A stretch of DNA of 64,000 nucleotides from Rhizobium rosettiformans. GTDB taxonomy: Bacteria > Pseudomonadota > Alphaproteobacteria > Rhizobiales > Rhizobiaceae. The stretch spans positions 3,872,001 through 3,936,000 of the forward strand of contig NZ_CP032405.1 in NCBI RefSeq assembly GCF_016806065.1, written 5' to 3'. This document shows, piece after piece, positions 19,401-28,101 of the stretch (position 1 is the first letter of the stretch; the number at the start of each line of letters is the position of its first letter). The notes beneath the pieces were generated by a model, which was not told where the DNA came from, searched no databases, and was given only the letters and a program-made list of their open reading frames with translations. The position numbers and the translations under genes were made by a program.

Positions 19401-19608
19401 TCTGCGCAGAGGCACCGTCATAATTGGTGCTGACGGTGATGACTGGCTGGTCCACATCGGGCAGTTCGCGGATTTCGATGCCGGCAAGCGCCGCAAGGCC
19501 AGCCACGACCAGCAGCGTGTTCAACACCGCTGCCAGCACCGGGCGGCGAATGAAAAGAGCGGTAAAGCTGCGTCCGGATTGTTCGGAACCGTTCCCCGTA
19601 GAACTCAT
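16459..19608 (-). CDS. RND (HAE1 family) efflux permease
   Basis: This 1049-residue inner-membrane pump subunit exports hydrophobic or amphiphilic compounds using proton influx. It starts with the family anchor FIRRPVLAAVLNTLLVV, has two large periplasmic loops, and carries the proton-relay motif GLVVDDAIVVLENIVRRRGEG in the fourth membrane helix; the second half repeats the same fold. Its start overlaps the stop of the adaptor gene by 4 bp (ATGA), so the two are translationally coupled. No outer-membrane channel gene and no adjacent regulator gene are present, so a TolC-like channel must come from elsewhere. Substrate unknown. Confidence 0.93.
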   Translation of the reverse strand: MSSTGNGSEQSGRSFTALFIRRPVLAAVLNTLLVVAGLAALAGIEIRELPDVDQPVITVSTNYDGASAQTMDQEVTRTIEGAVARVSGLKSMSSRSSFGQSRTTLEFSDNADLAVAANDVRDALGRIRNQLPDDVDEPRIVKADADSQPIMRLGVTSSTLSMEDLTLLVENEISDRLAAVDGVADVQIYGDQEKVFRVDVNQAALASRGLSVADLASSLQNASLDVPAGSLESQTQDIVVRATANLTTVEDFENVLIGERVRLRDVATVTLGPDDGSTSLRSNGVPGVGLGVVRQAQSNTLNISAGVHAAVEGMQDALPEGTRVIVTSDDAVFIQGALHEVQIALGLSAAIVLVVLFLFLRDWRATLIPALTMPVALIGTLAAIYLVGFSINILTLLAIVLATGLVVDDAIVVLENIVRRRGEGLGPRAAAVLGAQEVFFAVLATTATLAAVFVPLSFLPGQLGGLFREFGFVLAFAVLLSSATALTLCPMMASRMLSREAEEDHGVLGSVGRRFASFYGRTLRACLGNPLIVIIVAVVFSGAAYLSFTGIRSEITPREDRSMVMMRLTTPQGSSLAYTRDQLQRVEEYLQPLRDSGEIQNVFSISGQGSSNSAFMVMTLAPWSERSRTQDQIAQDINAATAKVPALRGNVFQSNSLRIRGAGSGLQMAMVGSSHENLTEAVLSVVEQMRDRPEFQTPRIDNEPTQAQISVTIDRERASDLGIDIGAIGTSLQALLEGRSVTDVFVDGNSIPVRLVSSTQPINDPTDLENIFLTTSDGRVVPMSSIASLEEKAVSPTLNREQQLASVSFSAGLADGVALGDAVEVATQLAQPLLPPGSRLIPLAEAATLEENSYGMALTFGFAVAIIFLVLAAQFESVVSSLIIMATVPLGLACAVFALVVTGSTLNIYSQIGLVLLVGVMAKNGILIVEFANQLRDRGLSVREAIETACTIRLRPVMMTMIATVFGGVPLVLAQGAGAEARIALGWVIVGGLGFATLVTLYVTPVAYLLLARFSKPHAQEEARLKTELEDATLKIANDRGAPPRVAAE

Positions 19609-20807
19609 CGCGCGCCGACCTCCTCAGAACCATCCTGCGGTGCCCCGGCGACTTCGACGGTCCCGCCTTCTCGCACCCGCTGCAGTCCTTCAACGGCAAC
19701 CACATCGCCTTCCTTGAGCGACGCGTCCACCAGGATCTGATCCGAGTTGCGCTGCACAATGGTGACCCGCGTCTTCACGGATTTGTTATCAACGATCTGC
19801 CAGACGAAGGAGCCCTCGCCATCCCACTGGACGGCAAGCGGATTGACCGCTGCATATTGATCGCCGGGGAAGCGCATAACGACGTTGAACGACATGCCGG
19901 CACGCAATACGTCGTCCGGATTGTCGATTTTCGCGCGGATGCGGATGGTCCGGCTGGCCTGATCGACGCGGCTGTCCACCGCCTCGACGCTCCCCTGAAA
20001 CACCTGCCCCGGACGGGAAACGGACCGGGCTTCCACGGGCATGCCGGGCGTTACGGCAGCGGCAAAACGCTCGGGCGCCCAGAAATCGACCAGAAGCTGG
20101 CTGCGGTTGTCGAGCGATACGATGGGGGTCGAATTGGTGACATTGTCGCCGACGCTCACGCCGACGATCCCGATGATACCGTCAATGGGCGCGATGATGT
20201 CGCGGCGTTTCAGATTGAGCTCGGCGGTCGTCAATTGCAGTTGCGCCTGCTCCTCCGCAATCTGCGCGTCGAGGACGTCGAGACGGGAGAAGCTCTGGAG
20301 ATTGCGGTATGACTCGGCTTTCTCTTTCGCACTGCGAAGCGCAACGGCAGCCTGATCGCGCAGGATGACCTGCTCCTCGCGATCGAGCCGGGCGATAACG
20401 TCGCCTTTGCTGACCTTCTGGCCGGAGGACACGAGGATCTCGTCGAGCATGCCCGACGTCTGAGGCATGACGGTGACGGCCTCAACAGCCTCACCGTCGC
20501 CGATGGCGCTCAGCCGGTCATTGACAACACCGATCGCGACGGCCTGGGTTGCCACAAGAATGGCCTGGTTGCCGCCGCCGCGCCGATTGCCCTGCCCCTG
20601 GCCCTGGGCTCCACCTTGGCCCCCTGACTGGACCCGCTGACCGCCCTGCCCCTCGGCTTCCGGGGTCGCGGCGATCACGCCTACGACAGACTGGGGCACG
20701 CCCATGGAGACGAGCGCCTGGCCGGCACCGGGCGAAAAATAGACCCACGAACAGAGGCCGATGAACAAGAGGGCAATACTGATGGCGAGTTGCTTCCAAA
20801 GCGGCAT
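19605..20807 (-). CDS. RND periplasmic adaptor (membrane fusion protein)
   Basis: The 400-residue HlyD/AcrA-type adaptor links the permease to an outer-membrane channel. MPLWKQLAISIALLFIGL provides one N-terminal anchor. A Gly/Gln-rich low-complexity stretch (about 50-80, repeats of QGQG and GGQGG type) follows. Then come a lipoyl-like half ending SGMLDEILVSSGQKVSKGD, a helical hairpin (about 145-190), and beta-barrel domains. Start ATG 20805-20807 was preferred over a 22-residue longer frame because the anchor then sits at the N-terminus. First gene of the pump operon. Confidence 0.9.
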   Translation of the reverse strand: MPLWKQLAISIALLFIGLCSWVYFSPGAGQALVSMGVPQSVVGVIAATPEAEGQGGQRVQSGGQGGAQGQGQGNRRGGGNQAILVATQAVAIGVVNDRLSAIGDGEAVEAVTVMPQTSGMLDEILVSSGQKVSKGDVIARLDREEQVILRDQAAVALRSAKEKAESYRNLQSFSRLDVLDAQIAEEQAQLQLTTAELNLKRRDIIAPIDGIIGIVGVSVGDNVTNSTPIVSLDNRSQLLVDFWAPERFAAAVTPGMPVEARSVSRPGQVFQGSVEAVDSRVDQASRTIRIRAKIDNPDDVLRAGMSFNVVMRFPGDQYAAVNPLAVQWDGEGSFVWQIVDNKSVKTRVTIVQRNSDQILVDASLKEGDVVAVEGLQRVREGGTVEVAGAPQDGSEEVGAR

Positions 20808-20889
20808 GCAAGGCTCCGAAATGTCGAACTGGATGATGTCGGTTAAGTATCGGGCGCAAACCCTCGGTGGCAATGCCAGAACGTCAAGC

Positions 20890-20903
20890 TTACTGATTTG
20901 TAA
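20890..20903. promoter_or_regulatory. operator-like inverted repeat upstream of RND pump
   Basis: TTAC-N6-GTAA lies about 83 bp upstream of the adaptor start and 180 bp upstream of uvrD, in the 278-bp divergent region. On the minus strand it immediately precedes TTGACG (20887-20882), a possible -35 box, although no good -10 follows at 17 bp. It may be a regulator site for the pump; evidence is weak. Nothing else is evident in this intergenic stretch. Confidence 0.3.
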
Positions 20904-21085
20904 TCTCGCGTCTTTTCACGCCGCCGTGATCCCGCACCTACTGCATGCCGGTCAAAGCTGTCCTTCGGATAGCCTAACATATCCGGCGGCCGAAGCCTCC
21001 CGAATTCCGTGCGCAACAAGGCGGTAGGAATAAAACCAGAACGCCGTCACTGGCCTTTCCGACCCGAATCACTACATTGAGCCGC

Positions 21086-23563
21086 ATGAGTAACGGTTTC
21101 GACGACATTCCCTTCTTCGACGAAGAACCCGCACCGCGCAAGCCTGCCGCGTCCCCCGCACCCGCTGCTGGCACTCCTGCAGCCGGTGGCCTTGGCATTG
21201 CGGCCCGCGCCATGGCAGCCCGCGACCAGGCGAGAGCGCCCGATTATCTCTCCGGCCTCAACCCGGAACAGCGCGAAGCGGTCGAAACCGTCGATGGGCC
21301 GGTACTGGTGCTCGCAGGCGCCGGCACCGGCAAGACACGCGTCCTCACCACCCGCATTGCCCATATCCTGGCAACCGGGAAAGCCTTTCCAAGCCAGATC
21401 CTGGCGGTGACCTTCACCAACAAGGCTGCCCGCGAGATGAAGGAGCGCATCGGCCATCTCGTTGGTGGCGCCGTCGAAGGCATGCCCTGGCTCGGCACAT
21501 TCCACTCGATAGGCGTCAAGCTGCTTCGTCGCCATGCCGAACTGGTTGACCTACGCTCCGACTTCACCATCCTGGACACCGATGATGTCGTGCGTCTGAT
21601 CAAGCAGATCATCCAAGCCGAAGGCCTCGATGACAAACGCTGGCCGGCCAAGCAATTCGCCCAGATGATCGACGGCTGGAAGAACAAGGGGCTGGACCCC
21701 GCCCAGATCCCCGAAGGGGATGCCCGCGCCTTCGCCAACGGCAAGGGTCGTGAACTCTACATCGCCTACCAGAACCGCCTGAAGACGCTGAACGCCTGCG
21801 ATTTCGGCGACTTGCTCCTGCATCCGATCCGGATGTTCAAAGCGAACCCGGACGTGCTGAAGGAATATCATCAGCGCTTCAAATACGTGCTGGTCGACGA
21901 ATATCAGGACACCAACACCGCCCAATACATGTGGCTGAGGCTGCTGGCCCAGCGGCCGCCGGGCGTGCCGCAAAATGTCTGCTGCGTCGGCGACGACGAC
22001 CAGTCGATCTATGGCTGGCGCGGCGCGGAGGTGGACAACATCCTGCGCTTCGAGAAGGATTTCCCCGGCGCCAAGGTCATCAAGCTCGAGCGCAATTACC
22101 GTTCGACCGAACATATCCTGGGTGCTGCCGGATTTCTGATCGCGCATAATGAGGGCCGCCTCGGCAAGACCCTATTCACCGATCGCGTTGATCCGAATGA
22201 CGACAAAGTCGTTGTCCATGCCGCCTGGGATTCGGAAGAGGAAGCTCGCGCTGTCGGTGAGGAGATCGAGCAGCTCCAGCGCAATCAGCACCCGCTGAAC
22301 AACATGGCGATCCTCGTCCGCGCCTCCTTCCAGATGCGCGAATTCGAAGACCGCTTTGTAACGCTCGGCCTGAATTACCGAGTCATCGGCGGCCCGCGCT
22401 TCTACGAGCGCCTCGAGATCCGTGATGCCATGGCCTATTTCCGGATGGTCTGCCAGCCGGCCGACGACCTCGCCTTCGAGCGCATCGTCAATACGCCTAA
22501 GCGCGGCCTCGGCGACACGACGATCCGCAATCTGCACGACTATGCACGCGCCCGCGACATCCCGATGCTGGCGGCAGCGGCCGACATCATTGAGACCGAC
22601 GAGCTGAAGCCTAAGGCCCGCAAGGCGCTCTTCGACGTCGTCACGGATTTTCGCCGCTGGCAGTCGCTGCTCGAAACCACGCCGCATACCGAACTCGCCG
22701 AACAGATTCTCGACGAGAGCGGCTATACGGCCATGTGGCAGAACGACAAGTCGGCAGAAGCGCCGGGCCGCCTGGAAAACCTGAAGGAACTCATCCGCTC
22801 GATGGAGGCCTTCGAGAGCCTACGCGGCTTTCTCGAACACGTGTCCCTGGTCATGGATGCCGAGACCAACGAAAACCTTGATGCCGTCTCGATCATGACG
22901 CTGCATTCCGCCAAGGGCCTCGAATTCGAGACCGTCTTCCTGCCCGGCTGGGAAGAAGGTCTGTTTCCCCACCAGCGCGCGCTGGACGAAGGCGGCCGCT
23001 CGGGTCTCGAAGAAGAGCGCCGCCTCGCCTATGTCGGCATCACCCGCGCCAAGCGTCGCTGTCACATCTGGTTCGTCTCTAACCGCCGCATTCATGGCCT
23101 TTGGCAATCCACCCTGCCGTCGCGCTTCCTCGAAGAGCTACCGCCCGCCCATGTCGAAGTCGCGGAAGCCGAGACCTCCTATGGCGGCTACGGTCGCAAC
23201 CCCTACGGCCAGTCACGCTTCGACAAGCAGGAGCCCTTCCAGAACAGCTATTCGACACCCGGCTGGAAACGCGCCCAGGCCAACAAGACCGACGCCACCC
23301 GCGACAACTGGGGCAACCGCTCAGGTCATGCTGTGGAGCGGATCGGTTATGGCGAAAGCGGCCCGAGGGCGAAGACGATCGACGGCGAACTTGTCGCCAA
23401 GTCGACGACATCGGAACCGTCACGCTTTTCCGTCGGCGACCGCGTCTTCCACATGAAGTTCGGCAATGGAAATGTCTCGGCGATCGAGGGCAACAAGCTG
23501 ACGATCGACTTCGACCGGGCGGGCCAGAAACGCGTGCTTGACGGGTTCGTTGAGAAAGCCTGA
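21086..23563 (+). CDS. uvrD: UvrD/PcrA-type superfamily 1 DNA helicase
   Basis: This 825-residue 3'-5' helicase unwinds DNA in nucleotide-excision and mismatch repair and removes proteins from DNA. The first 50 residues are an acidic then Ala/Pro-rich extension. The core starts at LNPEQREAVETVDGP, Walker A GAGTGKT is at 78-84, the Q/DEYQDTN Walker B and DDDQSIYGWRGA are present, and later motifs include LMTLHSAKGLEFE-like sequence and VGITRAK. The C-terminus has a small Tudor-like fold (GDRVFHMKFGNGNV). ATG 21086 was chosen over an in-frame TTG nine bases earlier. It runs into the next gene with little space. Confidence 0.95.
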   Translation: MSNGFDDIPFFDEEPAPRKPAASPAPAAGTPAAGGLGIAARAMAARDQARAPDYLSGLNPEQREAVETVDGPVLVLAGAGTGKTRVLTTRIAHILATGKAFPSQILAVTFTNKAAREMKERIGHLVGGAVEGMPWLGTFHSIGVKLLRRHAELVDLRSDFTILDTDDVVRLIKQIIQAEGLDDKRWPAKQFAQMIDGWKNKGLDPAQIPEGDARAFANGKGRELYIAYQNRLKTLNACDFGDLLLHPIRMFKANPDVLKEYHQRFKYVLVDEYQDTNTAQYMWLRLLAQRPPGVPQNVCCVGDDDQSIYGWRGAEVDNILRFEKDFPGAKVIKLERNYRSTEHILGAAGFLIAHNEGRLGKTLFTDRVDPNDDKVVVHAAWDSEEEARAVGEEIEQLQRNQHPLNNMAILVRASFQMREFEDRFVTLGLNYRVIGGPRFYERLEIRDAMAYFRMVCQPADDLAFERIVNTPKRGLGDTTIRNLHDYARARDIPMLAAAADIIETDELKPKARKALFDVVTDFRRWQSLLETTPHTELAEQILDESGYTAMWQNDKSAEAPGRLENLKELIRSMEAFESLRGFLEHVSLVMDAETNENLDAVSIMTLHSAKGLEFETVFLPGWEEGLFPHQRALDEGGRSGLEEERRLAYVGITRAKRRCHIWFVSNRRIHGLWQSTLPSRFLEELPPAHVEVAEAETSYGGYGRNPYGQSRFDKQEPFQNSYSTPGWKRAQANKTDATRDNWGNRSGHAVERIGYGESGPRAKTIDGELVAKSTTSEPSRFSVGDRVFHMKFGNGNVSAIEGNKLTIDFDRAGQKRVLDGFVEKA

Positions 23564-23627
23564 ACCACCCGGCACTATTGACGGTTTCGTGAAGATTGCG
23601 CAGAAGGCTGGGCGCCCGCACGTGTCG

Positions 23628-24422
23628 ATGGAGACCGCCTTGCAAGTCCTGCCGGAAAGCCGCCTCAACCTCGCCGTCTACCTGATCAACATGGATGGCG
23701 CGGAAGACCGCATGGAGGTGATGAACCGCGAGACGGCCGCCGCCGGCATCGTCGCCGAGCGTGTCCCAGCGGTGATCGGCCGAAACCTCAATTTCCCGAT
23801 CCCGGAATTCTCCGAACTCTCCTACAAGCTGCTGCATGGTCGCCGCCTGAAACACGGCGAGGTCGGCTGCTATCTGAGCCATGTGGACTGCGCGCGCCGC
23901 TTCCTCGCTTCAGACGCGGATCTCTGTCTCATTCTCGAAGACGATGTGACATTCGAGCCGGACTTTCTCGAAACGATCGACGCGGCAGCGAAAAACGCCG
24001 ATGCCTGGGATATCCTGCGCCTCACCACGGTCAGCAGTGGCCGGAAGTTTCCCTTTCGCAAGCTGACGAACGCCCGCTCCCTTTCAATCGCCCTGACCCG
24101 CGAAAAGGGCTCGGGCGCCTACATGATCAACCGCAAGGCGGCCCGCTGGATCTCCGAAAAACTCGTGCCGATGCGGCTCGCTTACGACATCGCGTTCGAT
24201 CTCGAATACCTGTCGGGCCTGAAGGGCGCTTTCGTCACTCCCCTGGCGGCAAGCCAGGATTCAGAATTCGAATCGCAGATCCAGGGCAATATCAATGCCC
24301 ATAAGCTGCCGCGCTGGCGCTATCTCACCGTTCTGCCCTACCGCGCCTATCTGGAAGTGAGCCGGGTTCTCGCGCGCGGCGGACTGCTGCTCTGGCAGAA
24401 GCTGGTCAACCGGAACGGCTGA
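23628..24422 (+). CDS. glycosyltransferase family 25 (LPS-type)
   Basis: This protein of about 264 residues matches family 25 glycosyltransferases that add sugars to lipopolysaccharide. LAVYLINMDGAEDRM is followed by GEVGCYLSHVDCARRFL, the acidic motif LCLILEDDVTF and GSGAYMINRKAA. No membrane segment is obvious. The start is uncertain: ATG 23628 is the last start before the conserved domain, but it has no clear Shine-Dalgarno, and the frame is open back into the end of uvrD (TTG 23538, GTG 23589). It may be co-transcribed with uvrD. It is convergent with tdk. Confidence 0.8.
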   Translation: METALQVLPESRLNLAVYLINMDGAEDRMEVMNRETAAAGIVAERVPAVIGRNLNFPIPEFSELSYKLLHGRRLKHGEVGCYLSHVDCARRFLASDADLCLILEDDVTFEPDFLETIDAAAKNADAWDILRLTTVSSGRKFPFRKLTNARSLSIALTREKGSGAYMINRKAARWISEKLVPMRLAYDIAFDLEYLSGLKGAFVTPLAASQDSEFESQIQGNINAHKLPRWRYLTVLPYRAYLEVSRVLARGGLLLWQKLVNRNG

Positions 24423-24434
24423 CGCTGCAAGCGC

Positions 24435-25034
24435 TCAGTTGCTGGCGGTCACTTCTTCCGCGGCAAAGGCCAGTTGCCAATGGCGGCGGCAGAGAGAGGT
24501 ATAGGTCTCGTTTCCGCCAATCAGCACCTGGGCGCCGTCCCGCTGCGCCTTGCCGTCTTCGCCGACGCGAACGACCATGGTCGCCTTGCGGCCACAATGG
24601 CAGATGGAACGGGCCTCGGTGAGTTCGTCGGCGATCGCGAGCAACGCTTTCGAGCCGGGGAAGAGTTCGCCGCGGAAATCGGTCCGCAATCCATAAGTCA
24701 TCACAGGGATGTCAAGGGAATCGACGACACGCGCCAACTGCCAAACCTGTTCGGTGGTGAGGAACTGCGCTTCATCGACGAAGACGCAGGACAGAGGCGA
24801 AGCCTCATGATCCGCTTGGATGGCCGTGAAGAGATCAGCCTCGGAGCCGAAAGCAGAAGCCTCGGCCCGCAGGCCGATCCGCGAGCCGATGAAGCCCTTG
24901 CCGGCACGATTGTCGAGCGAGCTGATCAGCATCGCCACCCGCATGCCGCGCTCCTGGTAATTATACGCCGCCTGCAAAAGCAGCGTCGACTTACCGGCAT
25001 TCATGGTGGCGTAGATGTAGTGGAGTTTGGCCAA
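24435..25034 (-). CDS. tdk: thymidine kinase (type II)
   Basis: Tdk phosphorylates thymidine to dTMP in the salvage pathway, alongside the de novo ThyA in this window. The 199-residue protein has the P-loop TMNAGKST near residue 10, the Walker-B-like VFVDEAQFLT, and the zinc-binding residues in SICHCGRKA and LCRRHW. The family start aligns with a TTG codon at 25032-25034 (reading AKLHYIYA next); no ATG or GTG lies at the right place. The longer open frame begins with a Ser/His-rich stretch unlike Tdk. It lies downstream of the DUF6074-like gene on the same strand. Confidence 0.9.
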   Translation of the reverse strand: MAKLHYIYATMNAGKSTLLLQAAYNYQERGMRVAMLISSLDNRAGKGFIGSRIGLRAEASAFGSEADLFTAIQADHEASPLSCVFVDEAQFLTTEQVWQLARVVDSLDIPVMTYGLRTDFRGELFPGSKALLAIADELTEARSICHCGRKATMVVRVGEDGKAQRDGAQVLIGGNETYTSLCRRHWQLAFAAEEVTASN

Positions 25035-25149
25035 GGCTGCGCTGCTCGAACTGGAGTGATGCTGCCGCCGTCTTACCGGAGAGGTGAGACGGGGGACAAG
25101 CACCGCTCAGCGTTGCCAACAGGAACTATCACGCGTGAGGCCAAAGGGC

Positions 25150-25431
25150 TCAGCCCTGGGCGGCTTCCTCGCGATGCAGCCACATCAGTTCGACCTGGAC
25201 GGCCGCCTGGAAGTCCATGATTTCGGCACGCATCTCGTCCTCGGGGCAACCGAGTTCGAGAAGTTCGTTGCCGAGCCGACGGCATGTCGTCTTCCAGAAT
25301 TCCGTCGCGGCATAGCCATTCAGGCGGTCGAGTTCGATCGCGGAACGGCGCACCAGATCCCGGCGGCTCGCGAGCGGAAAGAAGGCGATGGTCGTCGGGT
25401 TGGACTGGCCGTTCATGGCTTGGCTACTCAT
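25150..25431 (-). CDS. DUF6074-like small hypothetical protein
   Basis: This predicted cytoplasmic protein has about 93 residues. The opening AFFPLASRRDLVRRSAIEL, the helical middle with EFWKTTCRRLGNELLELG and the acidic end resemble the rhizobial DUF6074 group, recalled from memory and not searched. No function is known. Start ATG at 25429-25431 was chosen; an ATG five codons later is also possible, and a 30-residue longer frame is rich in atypical residues. Confidence 0.6.
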   Translation of the reverse strand: MSSQAMNGQSNPTTIAFFPLASRRDLVRRSAIELDRLNGYAATEFWKTTCRRLGNELLELGCPEDEMRAEIMDFQAAVQVELMWLHREEAAQG

Positions 25432-25519
25432 GCGAAACATCCTCACGTTACGACATGTGTGTAGAATCACATGGTTAACGTTCCGTTTCTCAGCAAGGCC
25501 AGACACACGGACGTGTGCC

Positions 25520-25554
25520 AAAAGTGAACCCGCCCACGTGCAAGGGCGGGTTCA
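25520..25554 (-). terminator. rho-independent terminator of gcd
   Basis: Minus-strand 11-bp stem TGAACCCGCCC / GGGCGGGTTCA with an 8-nt loop, followed by CTTTTGG, sits 18 bp past the gcd stop codon. The remaining 90 bp up to the DUF6074-like gene show nothing clear. Confidence 0.75.
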
Positions 25555-25571
25555 AAGCTAGCGAACGCGTC

Positions 25572-27947
25572 TCAATCCGGCAGCGTGTAGGCGATCACAT
25601 AATCGCCCGGGTCGGTGCCGACCGAGCCATGACCGCCAGCGACCATCAGGACATACTGCTTGCCGTTGTCGAGCGCATAGGTCATCGGGGTCGCCTGGCC
25701 ACCAGCCGGCAGTCGGCTCTCCCACAGCTGCTCGCCCGTCGTCAGGTTATAGGCCCGCAGGTAGTTGTCGACGGCAGCACCGAGGAAGACAACGCCGCCC
25801 TTAGTGATCATCGGGCCCCCGATACCGGGCACACCGACCTTGAAGGGCAGCGGCAGTGGCGTCATGTCGTAAACCGTGCCGTTGCGCTTCTGATAGGCGA
25901 TCTCACCCGAACGCAAGTCGACGCCGGCAATCGTCCCCCATGGCGGCGCCTGGCAGGGAATGCCAAGCGGCGACAGGAACGGCCCCATGATGATCCCGTA
26001 GGGTGCACCCTCGTTGCGGTTGAGCCCCTGCTCCGAGCCGGTTTCGCCCTCTTCCTTCGGCGGAATTTCGGAACGCGGCACAAGCTTCGACGTGAAGGCC
26101 AGATAGGTCGGCATGCCGAACATCACCTGACGCTCCGGATCGACGGCGACCGAGCCCCAATTGAAGGTACCGAAATTGCCGGGATAAACGAGCGTCCCCT
26201 CCAGCGAGGGCGGCGTGTACTGGCCCTCGTATTTCAGCTGATGGAACTGGATGCGGCACATCATCTGGTCGATGATGGTCAGGCCCCACATATTGCTCTC
26301 GGTCATGGTCGGCGGACGGAAGGTCAGATCCGAGATCGGCTGGGTCGGCGCGGTGAAATCTTCCGGGATCGCACCACCGGGTGCCGGGAGCTCACGCACC
26401 GGAATGATCGGCTCGCCAGTCCGGCGGTCCAGCACATAGATGTCACCCTGCTTGGTCGGCCCGATCAGCGCGGGCGTCACGACACCCTCGGCATTCGTCA
26501 GATCCATCAGCACGGGCTGTGCCGGGACGTCCATGTCCCAGAGGTCATGGTGCACCGTCTGCATGACCCAGCGATCCTGTCCGGTATTGACGTCGAGCGC
26601 GACGATCGAAGAGGAGTATTTCTCCACACTCTCGCTGCGCCCCATGCCGAGCTGGTCGGGCACCTGATTACCAAGCGGGATATAGACGAGGCCGAGTTCC
26701 TCATCGACCGAGAAGATCGACCAGCTGTTGGGCGAATTGGGCATGTAGGTCTCGTCAGAGCCGATCGGCGCCGTTTCCGTCGGGTTACCGCTGTCCCAGT
26801 TCCAGACCAGTTCACCGGTGTTCACATCGAAGGCCCGGATGACGCCGGACGGCGACTGGATCGAGTAGTTGTCGTTGACGGCGCCGCCGATAATGATTTT
26901 GCCGGCAGCGATGACCGGCGGCGAGGTCGAATAGTAATAGCCGGCCGGATTGTAGGGCATGTTCTGCTCGAGCCTGAGCGTACCGCCGTCGGCAAAATTC
27001 TCGCAAATGGCGCCTGTTCCGGCGTCTAGGGCAATCAGCCTGGCATCCGACGTCGGCAGATAGACGCGCTCGGCGCAAACGGTGCCTTCAACGGCTGTCG
27101 GATCACGGTAATAGGTGACACCGCGGCAGGTCTGATGCTGGCGATCGGATTCGAGACCGGCATTCGGATCGAACTTCCACTTCTCCTGACCGGTCTCGGC
27201 ATCCACGGCGATCGCCCAATTGTGCGGCGTGCAGAGATAGAGCGTGTCGTCGATCTTGAGCGGCGTGACCTGATAGGTCGTCTCGGTCACATCCTCCGGC
27301 AGTTTCACATCGCCGGTCTGATAGGTCCACGCGATCTTCAGATCTTTAACGTTGTCGGTATTGATCTGGGTCAGTGGGGAATAGCGCTGGCCATAGGGTG
27401 TCCGTCCATACTGGTGCCAATCACCGTCAGGAACAGCGCCACCGAGAGCCGGCGCTGCGGCCACCTGTTCGGTCGGCAGAACGCCGTCGCGATCATAGGT
27501 TTCGACGAAGAGCGAGATCCCGGCGACGATCACGGCAATCAGAACCGGCACCGCAATCGGCAGGATGGCAGTTGCCGCTCGTTCGCGTCGATCGGCCGGT
27601 CCCAGTTTTCGGCGAATGGCCGGCAACATCAGCCACAGGCCGAGGACGATGATCAGCCCGCCGCGCGGACCGAGCTGCCACCAGTCAAGTCCGACTTCAA
27701 ACAAGGCCCAGGCAAGACTTCCCAAAATGAAGAGGCCATAGACCCAAAGGGCCTCGACCCGCCTCAGGAAAAGCAGGACTGCTGTCGCAAGAAACGCAAG
27801 TCCGGCGAGAAGGAAATAGAAGCTGCCCCCCAGGATCAGGAGCTGAATGCCCCCTGCTCCGAGGACAAGCCCCAGAATCCCGAAGACGACGGCGGTAACG
27901 GTGAGAAACATGCCGAATCCATTCGATGTTTTGAAAATTGCCGACAT
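25572..27947 (-). CDS. gcd: membrane-bound PQQ-dependent glucose dehydrogenase
   Basis: Gcd oxidises glucose to gluconolactone in the periplasm and feeds electrons to ubiquinone. The 791-residue protein has five N-terminal membrane helices (about 12-150), then the eight-bladed PQQ propeller starting DWHQYGRTPYGQRYSPL. Family landmarks include TPHNWAIAVDAETG, the metal and PQQ region PNSPNSWS, VHHDLWDMDVPAQP and the closing GDYVIAYTLPD. The closest alternative is a quinate/shikimate dehydrogenase of the same family. No PQQ biosynthesis genes are in the window, so the cofactor must come from elsewhere. It is transcribed away from pncA. Confidence 0.92.
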   Translation of the reverse strand: MSAIFKTSNGFGMFLTVTAVVFGILGLVLGAGGIQLLILGGSFYFLLAGLAFLATAVLLFLRRVEALWVYGLFILGSLAWALFEVGLDWWQLGPRGGLIIVLGLWLMLPAIRRKLGPADRRERAATAILPIAVPVLIAVIVAGISLFVETYDRDGVLPTEQVAAAPALGGAVPDGDWHQYGRTPYGQRYSPLTQINTDNVKDLKIAWTYQTGDVKLPEDVTETTYQVTPLKIDDTLYLCTPHNWAIAVDAETGQEKWKFDPNAGLESDRQHQTCRGVTYYRDPTAVEGTVCAERVYLPTSDARLIALDAGTGAICENFADGGTLRLEQNMPYNPAGYYYSTSPPVIAAGKIIIGGAVNDNYSIQSPSGVIRAFDVNTGELVWNWDSGNPTETAPIGSDETYMPNSPNSWSIFSVDEELGLVYIPLGNQVPDQLGMGRSESVEKYSSSIVALDVNTGQDRWVMQTVHHDLWDMDVPAQPVLMDLTNAEGVVTPALIGPTKQGDIYVLDRRTGEPIIPVRELPAPGGAIPEDFTAPTQPISDLTFRPPTMTESNMWGLTIIDQMMCRIQFHQLKYEGQYTPPSLEGTLVYPGNFGTFNWGSVAVDPERQVMFGMPTYLAFTSKLVPRSEIPPKEEGETGSEQGLNRNEGAPYGIIMGPFLSPLGIPCQAPPWGTIAGVDLRSGEIAYQKRNGTVYDMTPLPLPFKVGVPGIGGPMITKGGVVFLGAAVDNYLRAYNLTTGEQLWESRLPAGGQATPMTYALDNGKQYVLMVAGGHGSVGTDPGDYVIAYTLPD

Positions 27948-27990
27948 GGCCGCCTGCGGTCATGTCGGAGGACGATTTGAACGGAACGAT

Positions 27991-28009
27991 GGAACAAGAT
28001 GATTGTTCC
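27991..28009. promoter_or_regulatory. inverted repeat in the gcd-pncA divergent region
   Basis: GGAACAA-GATGA-TTGTTCC, a 19-bp inverted repeat with perfect 7-bp arms, lies 44 bp from the gcd start and 93 bp from the pncA start. Extra GGAAC copies lie beside it (27983 and 28017). The shape is that of a dimeric repressor or activator site. No matching known box was recognised. Confidence 0.4.
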
Positions 28010-28101
28010 CTGTTTCGGAACCTCTGAATTCAGGTCCTTTCGGCCTTGATCCCGCGGCTGGCGATTGCCATCTTGCGCCGCACAAGAATGGGAGTGCGAT
28101 C

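Noticed and set aside
18094-19740. 548-codon plus-strand frame opposite the RND permease
   Set aside because: Antisense shadow of the permease gene; composition typical of antisense translation.
23538-23627. Short similarity (IDGFV-like) between the end of uvrD and the open frame ahead of the glycosyltransferase gene, suggesting a duplicated uvrD tail
   Set aside because: Only about seven residues match and the DNA does not align further; likely coincidence.
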